This document shows, piece after piece, positions 51,314 through 58,639 of a DNA stretch of 64,000 nucleotides. Each line of letters starts with the position of its first letter. Position 1 is the first letter of the stretch. The position numbers were made by a program, and so were the translations under genes. The DNA comes from Paenibacillus sp. USDA918EY (GTDB lineage: Bacteria > Bacillota > Bacilli > Paenibacillales > Paenibacillaceae), in NCBI RefSeq assembly GCF_009870825.1, contig NZ_WTWY01000017.1, positions 62,001-126,000 on the forward strand. The letters are read 5' to 3'. Below the pieces are notes generated by a model that ran no database searches, was not told the DNA's origin, and worked only from the letters and a program-made list of their open reading frames with translations.

Positions 51314-51697
51314 ATGAAAATATTCGGTAGACGAATATACGCTGATAAAACAACTGGTGTTATATTGGCCAACACAGGAGATTTGAAGGTGTTAGATGAC
51401 TTCGAACGACCATCGATCGAGTCGGACTTTCAAGCATTTTACAATCTGATTGGGCGAGATCCCGATTCGGTAATCATCATAGAACTGGAACCTGGGCAAT
51501 ACGCCGAGGAATTTGCAACATGTAATGGTTTTCGTGTCAATCCAGAGACCCAAAAACTTGAATTTTCCTACCCTGACCCGAGCGATCCGACGCCTGAGCA
51601 GCCAGTGTTTCAAAAACCACTCAGCGATGAAGTAGTGGAGCTTAGGCAAGCCGTCGCCGAACTAACTATGCTTATGGCCGCAGCGCCTACGGCCTGA
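51314..51697 (+). CDS. XkdW-like tail-associated protein
   Basis: 127 residues (begins MKIFGRRIYADKTTGVILA), acidic, with a Pro-rich linker and a C-terminal helix. Proteins of this type sit between fibre and XkdX genes in PBSX-like phages. TAGGAGG precedes the ATG. Confidence 0.68.
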   Translation: MKIFGRRIYADKTTGVILANTGDLKVLDDFERPSIESDFQAFYNLIGRDPDSVIIIELEPGQYAEEFATCNGFRVNPETQKLEFSYPDPSDPTPEQPVFQKPLSDEVVELRQAVAELTMLMAAAPTA

Positions 51698-51716
51698 TGA
51701 AAGGAGGTGAACGATC

Positions 51717-51857
51717 ATGCAATTTACCAAGGACAGCGGACTGGTTAAGGTTTGGGTAAGCTTGGTTATGGCCGGGACTTATAAGGTCGAGCAAGTGCCG
51801 CAGCTTTATAACCTGAAAAACGTAGTAACGGAGGTTGTAAACGGAACAGCAGTATAA
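51717..51857 (+). CDS. XkdX-family protein
   Basis: 46 residues: begins MQFTKDSGLVKVWVSLVMAG and continues with a YKVEQVPQLYNLKNVV segment, the XkdX pattern. AAAGGAGGTG precedes the ATG. Function unknown; conserved in position in Bacillus-type prophages. Confidence 0.78.
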   Translation: MQFTKDSGLVKVWVSLVMAGTYKVEQVPQLYNLKNVVTEVVNGTAV

Positions 51858-51861
51858 ACTA

Positions 51862-51885
51862 GCGCCGCATAGGCGTTTTTATTTT
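51862..51885 (+). terminator. Terminator after the tail genes
   Basis: GCGCC/GGCGT short stem (51862-51876) followed by TTTTTATTTT; a second GC-rich hairpin (51887-51908) follows. Confidence 0.6.
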
Positions 51886-51935
51886 GCCCTCGGAGCGATC
51901 CGGGGGCATTACTTTTATCCAAGGAGAGATACAAA

Positions 51936-52406
51936 ATGGATCAAATTAAAATGCTCGGCTCTACGATATTAACGGCTGCAGCTGGGGAATCCAGCAAAGA
52001 GGTAGCCAGTAGTGGGATTATTGGGATGTTGCTCCTTGTAGCGACCTGGCTCGGTGGATGGGATAAACCGTTGCAATTTCTGATCTTTCTTATGGGAGCC
52101 GACTATGTAACGGGATTACTTGGGGCGATTAAGACAAAAAGTGTTGATTCAGAGGCAATGTTTTGGGGCGGCATCCGCAAAATCACCGTCCTATTTGTTA
52201 TCGGCTTGGCCGTTCTGATCGATGGGTGGGTAGGGGAGGGCGCTCCGGTTTTCAGAACCTTGGCTATTTACTTTTACGCTGGCCGGGAAGGTTTGTCGGT
52301 GGTTGAAAACCTTGGTACGATCGGTGTGCCATTGCCTTCTAAAATCAAAGAGTTTCTGCAACAACTGAATGAAAAGGGAGGTGAAACCGGTGCAAAACAG
52401 GGTTAA
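51936..52406 (+). CDS. Holin, phage holin_4/TcdE family
   Basis: 156 residues with three hydrophobic segments (IIGMLLLVATWLGGW, LQFLIFLMGADYVTGLLGAI, ITVLFVIGLAVLIDGWV). It permeabilises the membrane for the endolysin. GGAGAG precedes the ATG. Its 3' end overlaps the endolysin gene. Confidence 0.85.
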   Translation: MDQIKMLGSTILTAAAGESSKEVASSGIIGMLLLVATWLGGWDKPLQFLIFLMGADYVTGLLGAIKTKSVDSEAMFWGGIRKITVLFVIGLAVLIDGWVGEGAPVFRTLAIYFYAGREGLSVVENLGTIGVPLPSKIKEFLQQLNEKGGETGAKQG

Positions 52407-53319
52407 GGGAAACGCCCAAGGAATCGACGTTTCGCATTATCAGGGTGTAATCAATTGGTCGGCGGTGGCAGCTGCCGGCATTTCTTTTGCATTTATTAAG
52501 GCGACCCAAAACAGGATGGACGCAAGGTTTTTGGAAAACGTCAAAGGCGCTAAGGCCGCGGGCCTGCTGATCGGGGCCTACCATTATGTGGACGACTCGG
52601 TGACAACGCCGGACAAGGCGCGGGCATCTGCTCAGGTCTTTTATAACGCCATCAAGGCAGCGGGCGGGCCGGAGGTATTTGATTTGCCTTTTGTTATGGA
52701 TTATGAAAGCAATAAAAACAAGCTTACGGCTACAACGATCACAGCGGTTGCCAAGGCGTTTTTGACAGAGATTCAGAAGCTGACAGGGACAAAACCGATG
52801 CTTTACACATACCCATCGTTTATCGGCCATTTCAGCGGCCTGACGGATTATCCTCTATGGATTGCACGCTATCATACCGTGGCTCCGGCCGATGCTTCCG
52901 GATGGAAGCGCTGGGAGTTTTGGCAATACAGCGACGGCACATTTGGCGGCGTGCTTCCGGGCGGCGGTCGCAAAGTGCCGGGGATCTCCGGCCCGGTTGA
53001 TCTCAATGAGTTTGACGGGACGGTAGACGAGCTGCGGCGCCGATACGGCACAAAACAAAGCGGAAAGGACGGGGAGAAGATGTCTGAACGTGATATTAAC
53101 CAAGCAAGCTCTTGGGCAGCGGCGGCTTGGGAGGAAGCAACAACAAACGGATATTTTGACGGTAGCCGCCCGGGCGCGCCTGTAACGCGGGAGGAAATGG
53201 CTATTGTTGTGAACCGCCTGCGTCGAAACTTCTTGGCTCTAATCGGTGGTAATACGGATCGGATCGTCGAGCTTGAACGGCAGCTGACGGAAATAGAGAA
53301 AAAAATAGAGAAAAAATAA
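52390..53319 (+). CDS. Endolysin: GH25 muramidase with C-terminal accessory region
   Basis: 309 residues. Residues about 10-210 are a GH25 lysozyme with the acidic pair in GIDVSHYQG and FVMDYESNK. The C-terminal 75 residues (SSWAAAAWEEATTNGYFDG, TREEMAIVVNRL) look like a single SLH-like wall-binding motif, then a charged coiled tail. The GTG at 52390 lies 7 nt after GGAGG, inside the holin gene; the ATG at 52369 lacks a site. Confidence 0.88.
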   Translation: MQNRVKGNAQGIDVSHYQGVINWSAVAAAGISFAFIKATQNRMDARFLENVKGAKAAGLLIGAYHYVDDSVTTPDKARASAQVFYNAIKAAGGPEVFDLPFVMDYESNKNKLTATTITAVAKAFLTEIQKLTGTKPMLYTYPSFIGHFSGLTDYPLWIARYHTVAPADASGWKRWEFWQYSDGTFGGVLPGGGRKVPGISGPVDLNEFDGTVDELRRRYGTKQSGKDGEKMSERDINQASSWAAAAWEEATTNGYFDGSRPGAPVTREEMAIVVNRLRRNFLALIGGNTDRIVELERQLTEIEKKIEKK

Positions 53320-53325
53320 GCAAAG

Positions 53326-53352
53326 ACCCTGCCGGCTTTGTGTCGGCAGGGT
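53326..53352 (+). terminator. Hairpin after the lysis genes
   Basis: ACCCTGCCG (53326-53334) pairs with CGGCAGGGT (53344-53352). The tail is GAAAAATTTATT, not a clean T run, so termination is uncertain. The following 160 bp are AT-rich, with a palindromic TTATTATATATAATAA at about 53430-53450, and hold no gene. Confidence 0.55.
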
Positions 53353-53512
53353 GAAAAATTTATTACTTGATTTGTTTCGCTAAAATTGATATCTTATAAA
53401 AGTTGCCTTTGCCTGTTGTAAAATTATTTTTTATTATATATAATAATTATGAGCTTGATCTCAGCCGAAGGCTTACGTTATACGTGGGCTACTAATGTAG
53501 GTTGGATGGGGC

Positions 53513-54352
53513 TCATTTTCTTTTTGGTACATAGTTTTTATTAATTTGATTGTTTGATGGGATAAACTTCCAATGTCTATATGGATGGTTCCAACGATCA
53601 GCATGAGTAGAAATTCCAGTTGAATCCCCAACATTAAAACCAGGATAAATTTCACGAATCCGTTTATTAATATATTTATATAACTTTTCTTTGGCTCTTG
53701 TTCTCTTACCTCGTACTCGCTTTCCCTCCGGCTTCTCCTCGTTCTTTCCATTTAATTTAAATTCGATTGAACCTAATACAACGTCAAGACACTGTAAAAT
53801 AATGTGATCATGAGATGTTGCCTCGCCAATATCACTCATACTATTAAAATGTAATCTTGCTTTCCTAAATACATCGGTATCCTGTAAATTATATATGAAT
53901 TTCTTGAACCTCTCATTTTTTTCTTTTTTATCTGGTAATTGATCCATCATTATATACAATGATATAGGCCTAAATGAAGAAGGGTTCGAATATTGAAATC
54001 CAAAAACGTGCTTAAAGAATTGGTAGTAAAGTAAAAAATATTGATTTTCTTTCTGTTCCTTGCTTAACCCAGTAGGCTGAAGGATGTTCTGTGTGAACAT
54101 GATACGAATTTTAATTTTATCTTGTGCAATGTAATTAAAAAACAACTCCATCATTTGCGTATATTTATCAAGGTATGCCTCCCCCACCTTTTGCCACTTT
54201 ATCTCGCCATGTATGTTAAGTGCCTCTCTTTTAGTATTCAACGCACTATTTATTGCGTCAAAATCCGCTGATCTTATCAAAGCTCCGCCATAAAAATTGC
54301 CGTAATATTTTCCGTATTTTTCTGATTCATCGGTATATATTATATATTGCAT
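53513..54352 (-). CDS. DUF3800 protein (phage cargo, possible defence gene)
   Basis: 279 residues with the DUF3800 pattern: N-terminal YIIYTDESEKYG, MMDQ near the middle and THADRWNHP near the C-terminus; the family has a predicted RNase-H-like fold and is often found in defence islands and mobile elements. Clearly AT-rich, on the opposite strand and unlike its neighbours, so a separate acquisition. ATG at 54352 with GGAGG 8 nt upstream. No experimental function known to me. Confidence 0.72.
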   Translation of the reverse strand: MQYIIYTDESEKYGKYYGNFYGGALIRSADFDAINSALNTKREALNIHGEIKWQKVGEAYLDKYTQMMELFFNYIAQDKIKIRIMFTQNILQPTGLSKEQKENQYFLLYYQFFKHVFGFQYSNPSSFRPISLYIMMDQLPDKKEKNERFKKFIYNLQDTDVFRKARLHFNSMSDIGEATSHDHIILQCLDVVLGSIEFKLNGKNEEKPEGKRVRGKRTRAKEKLYKYINKRIREIYPGFNVGDSTGISTHADRWNHPYRHWKFIPSNNQINKNYVPKRK

Positions 54353-54442
54353 TAATACGACCTCCGTTAAATAGATGCACGTCAAATTATACCATACATT
54401 TGGTCTCTAATTGGATAGGTTTCAAAAAAATATACACAAATT

Positions 54443-54475
54443 ATCAACAGGATATCAACAGGATATCAACAAGCG
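54443..54475 (+). repeat. Three tandem 11-bp repeats resembling DnaA boxes
   Basis: ATCAACAGGAT (54443-54453), ATCAACAGGAT (54454-54464) and ATCAACAAGCG (54465-54475). With the preceding TT the first reads TTATCAACA, one base from the DnaA box TTATCCACA. They lie between the divergent DUF3800 gene and an SOS cassette. Confidence 0.5.
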
Positions 54476-54571
54476 GTAAGCATAAACTTATATTTACAGA
54501 TCAGATGAGTTGCTGTAAAATAAAACCAACATATACGGAAATACCGTTGTGCAATCCGAAAGCATCGGTGG

Positions 54572-54611
54572 AAAGGATCCATTGGCTAAAAGCTGTTGGA
54601 TCCTTTTTTTG
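54572..54611 (+). terminator. Terminator before the SOS cassette
   Basis: A 9-bp perfect stem (AAAGGATCC 54572-54580 with GGATCCTTT 54598-54606) and T tail. No plus-strand protein gene lies between the lysis genes and it. Confidence 0.82.
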
Positions 54612-54614
54612 TAA

Positions 54615-54659
54615 TTGATAAACGAACGTGTGTTTGTATATAATAGGAACAAACGTTCT
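54615..54659 (+). promoter_or_regulatory. SOS promoter with two LexA/DinR boxes
   Basis: TTGATA (54615-54620), 18 nt, TATAAT (54639-54644). CGAACGTGTGTTTG (54623-54636) fits the Bacillus LexA box CGAACRNRYGTTYG exactly and fills the spacer. GAACAAACGTTC (54647-54658), the same core without the outer C/G, lies just past the -10. Confidence 0.85.
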
Positions 54660-54676
54660 GAATGGAGGCTTGTTGC

Positions 54677-55009
54677 ATGGCGACAAAACTGGAGGGTAAT
54701 GGCCTGTTTGAATCATCACGGATGATGCTGCCGGAACACCGTGAAGCGTACAACCAATATATGATCCACAAGGACCCGCGCCCAAAGCCGGTGATCGACG
54801 AGCAAGAGTGGCAGCAGATCGGCCAGGTGCTGCAGGACTCTTTTAATCAGCACGTCCGGGTAACGCTTGACCTGTATCACCCATATGAGGATAAGCAGGC
54901 AAGCGGCTTTGTGACCGTCATCAATGTATTCCGCCAAGAGATCAAGCTGCGGTATGACGACGATTGGGATTGGATCAAATTTGACGACATAATCGCAGCG
55001 AGGATATAA
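54677..55009 (+). CDS. YolD-like protein
   Basis: 110 residues of the YolD-like family: LPEHREAYNQYM near 18, PVIDEQEWQQIG, and the C-terminal IKFDDIIAARI. Family members are usually next to a Y-family polymerase (UvrX/DinB) and controlled by LexA. Here the promoter has two LexA boxes but no polymerase gene follows. TGGAGG precedes the ATG. Confidence 0.85.
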   Translation: MATKLEGNGLFESSRMMLPEHREAYNQYMIHKDPRPKPVIDEQEWQQIGQVLQDSFNQHVRVTLDLYHPYEDKQASGFVTVINVFRQEIKLRYDDDWDWIKFDDIIAARI

Positions 55010-55012
55010 GCA

Positions 55013-55043
55013 AAAGGACTTCCGATCAATTCGGAGGTCCTTT
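55013..55043. terminator. Bidirectional terminator
   Basis: AAAGGACTTCCGA (55013-55025) pairs with TCGGAGGTCCTTT (55031-55043; one G-T), with T and A runs at the two ends. It serves both the YolD-like gene and the convergent HTH gene. Confidence 0.85.
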
Positions 55044-55045
55044 TT

Positions 55046-55273
55046 TCATGCCCAAAAGTCCGAAGCATTCACATCATATCCGGCTTTGCGCAACGCAGAG
55101 ATAATTTTCTGGACAGTTTTCGCTCGGGGCCGGATGTTTTTCCCGCCGTCACACAAATCTGAAATGCTATCGCGATTTAATCCCGTTTCTTTTACAAGCC
55201 ATTCCTGGCTAATATTCCGGTTTTGATCGATGAACCTTCCGAGTGGCGTCCTTTTTTTGCCAAGCCCAAACAT
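55046..55273 (-). CDS. XRE-family HTH regulator
   Basis: 75 residues, with a Cro/CI-type fold at about 12-60 (QEWLVKETGLNRDSISDLCD). GGAGG lies 8 nt before the ATG at 55273. It is divergent from the actin-like operon and is the natural candidate regulator for it. Confidence 0.75.
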   Translation of the reverse strand: MFGLGKKRTPLGRFIDQNRNISQEWLVKETGLNRDSISDLCDGGKNIRPRAKTVQKIISALRKAGYDVNASDFWA

Positions 55274-55352
55274 ACTGCCCACCTCCGACTTTCTTTCAAT
55301 CTCTCATCAGGATGGACAATCTATGAAAAATTTATTCATGAAACTCCGAATA

Positions 55353-55381
55353 TTGGAAAAGCCTGTCGGTATAGGTATATA
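55353..55381 (+). promoter_or_regulatory. Promoter of the ParM-like operon
   Basis: TTGGAA (55353-55358), 17 nt, TATATA (55376-55381). A small dyad, TGTAT-CTGC-ATACA, lies downstream at about 55419-55432. Confidence 0.6.
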
Positions 55382-55459
55382 ACCAGATACACCACCGCAG
55401 CGATCCGGCCGACGTCAGTGATGTATCTGCATACACAACAAGAGGAGGTGCTTGGACGG

Positions 55460-56263
55460 ATGATTGCGGCTATTGATCCGGGCAACTGCAAAACAAAATT
55501 TGTGGGGATACAGCAGCGGCCGTTTGTATTCCCATCGGCGATCGGTGTCAACGATCTGGCACGAAATCTCAAGCGCGATCCGGGTCCATATGATTTCGAA
55601 TGGGAATACGAAGGGAAATGCGGCTTTGCGGGCACTTTGGCGCTGGAAGAGAGCGAGTATGCGGAGAGCCGGAAGGATGACTCCAAGGCGCATTTCGACG
55701 CTAAACTCCGAACCCTGATTGCTTTGCATCGGTTCGGCGCGGGGACCGATTTTGATATCGTCGTCGGCCAGCCGATCGACACGCACACGGATACGGAAAA
55801 GACGGCCATCAAGCGCATGTATGTCGGCCGTCATGATCTGACCGTTAACGGGCAGCGGAAGATTATCACCATCAATCGATGCGAGGTTTCCCCGGAGGGA
55901 GCGGCGGCCGGGCTGCTGGTGGCACCGAACACCGGCATGATCCGGGTCATTGATATCGGCAGCGGCAGCGTCAACTATGCGACGATCATAAGCCGCCGAT
56001 TTAACAACCGCGGCAGTTGGACCTATAACGAGGGGATGGAGAGCAAGCGCGACCTGCAGCCGGCGGCATTCGCCCGGCAGATCGCGTCCAAGGCAATCGC
56101 CCGGAAATGGTCGGCGGAGGATATGGTTTACCTGGTCGGCGGGGGTGCGGCGGAGTTGCTGCCCTACCTGCTGGAATACTTCCGGCATGCGCAGCTGATT
56201 GACGATCCGCAGACGGCAAACGTTCGGGCATTCTTGATGATTGCGAGGCGAGTTTATGGCTAA
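55460..56263 (+). CDS. ParM/Alp-like actin-type ATPase
   Basis: 267 residues of the actin/Hsp70 ATPase fold: phosphate-1 loop AIDPGNCKTKF (4-14), phosphate-2 loop VIDIGSGSVNYATI (163-176) and adenosine loop LVGGGAAELL (225-234). Plasmid actins (ParM, AlfA, Alp7A) push DNA copies apart. This one is short for ParM. The ATG at 55460 lies 10-12 nt after AAGAGGAGG. Overlaps the next gene by 8 nt. Filament formation is inferred. Confidence 0.78.
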   Translation: MIAAIDPGNCKTKFVGIQQRPFVFPSAIGVNDLARNLKRDPGPYDFEWEYEGKCGFAGTLALEESEYAESRKDDSKAHFDAKLRTLIALHRFGAGTDFDIVVGQPIDTHTDTEKTAIKRMYVGRHDLTVNGQRKIITINRCEVSPEGAAAGLLVAPNTGMIRVIDIGSGSVNYATIISRRFNNRGSWTYNEGMESKRDLQPAAFARQIASKAIARKWSAEDMVYLVGGGAAELLPYLLEYFRHAQLIDDPQTANVRAFLMIARRVYG

Positions 56264-56474
56264 ACAAATTGAGCGTATACAGGTGACGTTTAACGTTTTG
56301 GACCCGGATCAGGAGCGGCTTTACAACCACGTGCGGGGTAAGACCAATTCTTCCGGATACCTTAAGCGGCTGGCCCAGCGGGATATGGATGGAATGATGT
56401 TTATGGCGGGGGCGGCGGTGCTGCCGGCGCAGGTCAGCACTGAGGACGACTTTACGTTAGGAGGGTTTATTTGA
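56256..56474 (+). CDS. ParR-like small DNA-binding adaptor
   Basis: 72 residues; a basic beta strand followed by two helices (QIERIQVTFNVLDPDQERLY, SSGYLKRLAQRD), the ribbon-helix-helix layout of ParR-type adaptors that couple a centromere to an actin filament. It overlaps the actin gene by 8 nt, as parR usually follows parM. Assignment rests on size, fold pattern and position. Confidence 0.6.
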   Translation: MAKQIERIQVTFNVLDPDQERLYNHVRGKTNSSGYLKRLAQRDMDGMMFMAGAAVLPAQVSTEDDFTLGGFI

Positions 56475-56683
56475 TGATTAGCTTGATTCCGTTTTTGCAA
56501 CTGGCCGCCGTCGGCGTGGCATCCCACGTCATCGAGCGCAAGATCGAGCGTGCCGGACACGGCGGGCGCGTTGTCCTGGTCCGGATGGCGACATATGTAA
56601 TTTGCGCCGGGATTGCCTTGTACCAGTGGCGGATCGCGCTGCGAATGCTCGGGATTGTCTTTGGTGTCCATGTTAGCTGGTGA
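56474..56683 (+). CDS. Small membrane protein in the partition block
   Basis: 69 residues with two hydrophobic stretches (SLIPFLQLAAVGVASHV and VRMATYVICAGIALY) around a basic loop. AGGAGGG lies 8 nt before the ATG, which overlaps the previous stop (TGATG). Function unknown. Confidence 0.6.
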   Translation: MISLIPFLQLAAVGVASHVIERKIERAGHGGRVVLVRMATYVICAGIALYQWRIALRMLGIVFGVHVSW

Positions 56684-56745
56684 CATATGCCGGTGCATAT
56701 GCAGATGATCATGTAATTGCATAAGTATTGCTGCATGTGTAATAC
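56684..56745 (+). promoter_or_regulatory. Operator dyad and promoter before the FtsK-like gene
   Basis: CATATGC (56684-56690) and GCATATG (56695-56701) form a perfect 7-bp dyad with 4-nt centre. It is followed by a promoter: TTGCAT (56717-56722), 17 nt, TAATAC (56740-56745). Further GCAT-type motifs lie between. Confidence 0.6.
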
Positions 56746-56762
56746 GGGCCTAAACCGTTGAT

Positions 56763-57983
56763 ATGACAAGAAATTTCCAAAATGTTAGGAGCGACGCGAA
56801 TGGTAGCGCCGCGGCCGCGTGGTTTGTCTGGCGGGGGATGCCGGAGCACGTTATCCGGCGGAAGCTGATGCACCTTTTCCGTTTTGGAAACCTGTACTAC
56901 AAGATCATCGGATACAAGGGACGGGAGCTCCGGGAGTACCCCCGGATTAAGCGGGTTACGCGATATTTCGATCGGACGGAAGCGGCCTTTGTGGTTCCGC
57001 TGGGTATGGATCCGGAATTGATCAAGAAACACGAGTGGCTATTTCGACAGATGTTCGGGCCCGGCGCGGAGTTAACCTGCGGCGAGGACTCAAAGACGTT
57101 TGTAATGCAGGTGTACAGCACGTCTGTGGCGCCGTTTGGATACGATTGCGATCAGGTGGATGGATGTATCGGAAAGCTCCGCCTGCCTATCTACGTCGGC
57201 CGTAGCCGGTCTGGTGACGTGGCTTACGATATGGTTGACTATCCCCACCTGCTTATCGCCGGGGAGACCGGCAGCGGGAAATCTGTGGCGCTGCGGTCCG
57301 TACTGACGACGTTAATCCGGTCCGTGCCGGAGCTCGAGCTGTATTGCGCCGACATGAAGCGTTCAGAATTCCATTTATTCCGCGGGATCGCCCGGGATGT
57401 CGTAGTGGATTCGGCCGGGCTGCATAAGATTGTCCTTAAGCTGCGGCGGGAGCTGCGCAAGCGCGGCGACCTACTGGATCGGCATGAAGTTGCCCATGTC
57501 GATGATCTGCCGGAATGGGACCGTCCGCCGTATATCCTGCTCGCCGTGGATGAGGTGGCGTTGCTCAAGAAAGAACGGGATGTCATGGACGGCATTGAGG
57601 AGATCAGCACGATCGGCCGCGCCCTGGGCGTGTTTCTCATCTTGTCCATGCAGCGCCCGGATGCCGATGTATTGGGCGGCAAACTCAAAAACAACCTAAC
57701 GGTCCGGATGGCGTTCCGGCATGCTGACGAGATCAATTCCCGGATTACGATCGACAGCGGCGAGGCCGCTGCAATCAAGCAGAGCGAAAAGGGGCGGATG
57801 GTCTTTAAGCTCGACGGCTGCCGGTACGTCCAGGGACCGTATCTCGACCTAAAAGATGCCTACGAGATGCTTGCTCCATATCGTAGGGCTATCACGGTCG
57901 AGGATAGCGATGCAGATGCGGCGGAGGCTGCCCAAACGCCCGAATTTGAGGCTGATAATACCGTGGAGGTGGGTTTACTTTGA
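56763..57983 (+). CDS. FtsK/SpoIIIE-type DNA translocase
   Basis: 406 residues, with Walker A GETGSGKS at 167-174, Walker B ILLAVDEVALL near 260, and later LILSMQRPDADVLGGKLKNN, all of the FtsK/SpoIIIE/Tra class. The N-terminal 150 lack transmembrane helices. These ATPases pump or present DNA in conjugative elements and phage-plasmids. The transcript would start about 11 nt before the ATG at 56763, with no ribosome-binding site; an ATG at 56838 is the next in frame. TTG of the next gene overlaps its stop. Confidence 0.82.
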   Translation: MTRNFQNVRSDANGSAAAAWFVWRGMPEHVIRRKLMHLFRFGNLYYKIIGYKGRELREYPRIKRVTRYFDRTEAAFVVPLGMDPELIKKHEWLFRQMFGPGAELTCGEDSKTFVMQVYSTSVAPFGYDCDQVDGCIGKLRLPIYVGRSRSGDVAYDMVDYPHLLIAGETGSGKSVALRSVLTTLIRSVPELELYCADMKRSEFHLFRGIARDVVVDSAGLHKIVLKLRRELRKRGDLLDRHEVAHVDDLPEWDRPPYILLAVDEVALLKKERDVMDGIEEISTIGRALGVFLILSMQRPDADVLGGKLKNNLTVRMAFRHADEINSRITIDSGEAAAIKQSEKGRMVFKLDGCRYVQGPYLDLKDAYEMLAPYRRAITVEDSDADAAEAAQTPEFEADNTVEVGLL

Positions 57984-58582
57984 ATGCACGTGACAAAGCC
58001 ATTGTGGCCGATCTGGAGCGTTTTCGGTGCTTGTCCCGGGACGACATCGCAGACTTACATTTTGCCCATACCAAACACCCGATCACACATACCAACATGG
58101 TCCTCAAGCGGCTGCGGCGGGATGGCCTGGTTAAATGCTCCACCGATCGGCGGAAATACGTCTACTTCCCGGCCGAGCACACGATCAAGCCGGATTCTCA
58201 GAAGATCAATCATTTTCTAGCCATTGCCGACTTTTACAAGCAGCTCCGCCGGATCGAGGAGCCCAGGACGTTTCAGGTCGAGCCGAAGCTGGGCGGGAAG
58301 GGGCTGCCGGAGCCGGACGCATTCGTAATATGGAAAGGGGCGCCGTGGTATGTCGAGATCCAGCGAACGCATTATACTGAACGTGTCATGGCCGAAAAAT
58401 TGAACCGATACGAAAAATACTTTCTGAGCGGGGCGTGGGAAAAGGAAGCGTGGCAGCCGGCCAGTAAGAAAGTGTTCCCGTACCTATGGATCGTGGGGGC
58501 CGGACGCTACAAGGTTGAGGGGCGCCCTTATCGAATATATCAGAGTACGGTAGATGAGATGGTCAAACGAATTAGGACTTGA
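57980..58582 (+). CDS. Replication-relaxation family protein
   Basis: 200 residues: an N-terminal winged helix (IVADLERFRCLSRDDIADL, about 8-60) and a C-terminal domain with EPDAFVIWKGAPWYVEIQRT, which fits the replication-relaxation (PF13814) family with a nuclease-like EIQ motif. Such genes follow FtsK-like genes in Gram-positive plasmids and elements. TTG start overlapping the upstream stop. Confidence 0.75.
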   Translation: MNARDKAIVADLERFRCLSRDDIADLHFAHTKHPITHTNMVLKRLRRDGLVKCSTDRRKYVYFPAEHTIKPDSQKINHFLAIADFYKQLRRIEEPRTFQVEPKLGGKGLPEPDAFVIWKGAPWYVEIQRTHYTERVMAEKLNRYEKYFLSGAWEKEAWQPASKKVFPYLWIVGAGRYKVEGRPYRIYQSTVDEMVKRIRT

Positions 58583-58639
58583 TCAATGTATCAACCATGG
58601 TAAACTTTAGGAAAATGGTAGTAATCAAGGGGGATGCAA

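Noticed and set aside
54253..54618. Plus-strand frame opposite the DUF3800 start
   Set aside because: It spans the repeats and a terminator and has no ribosome-binding site.
55046..55273. HTH protein as an antitoxin of a toxin-antitoxin pair
   Set aside because: No toxin-like partner is adjacent; its neighbours are a YolD-like gene (convergent) and the actin-like operon (divergent).
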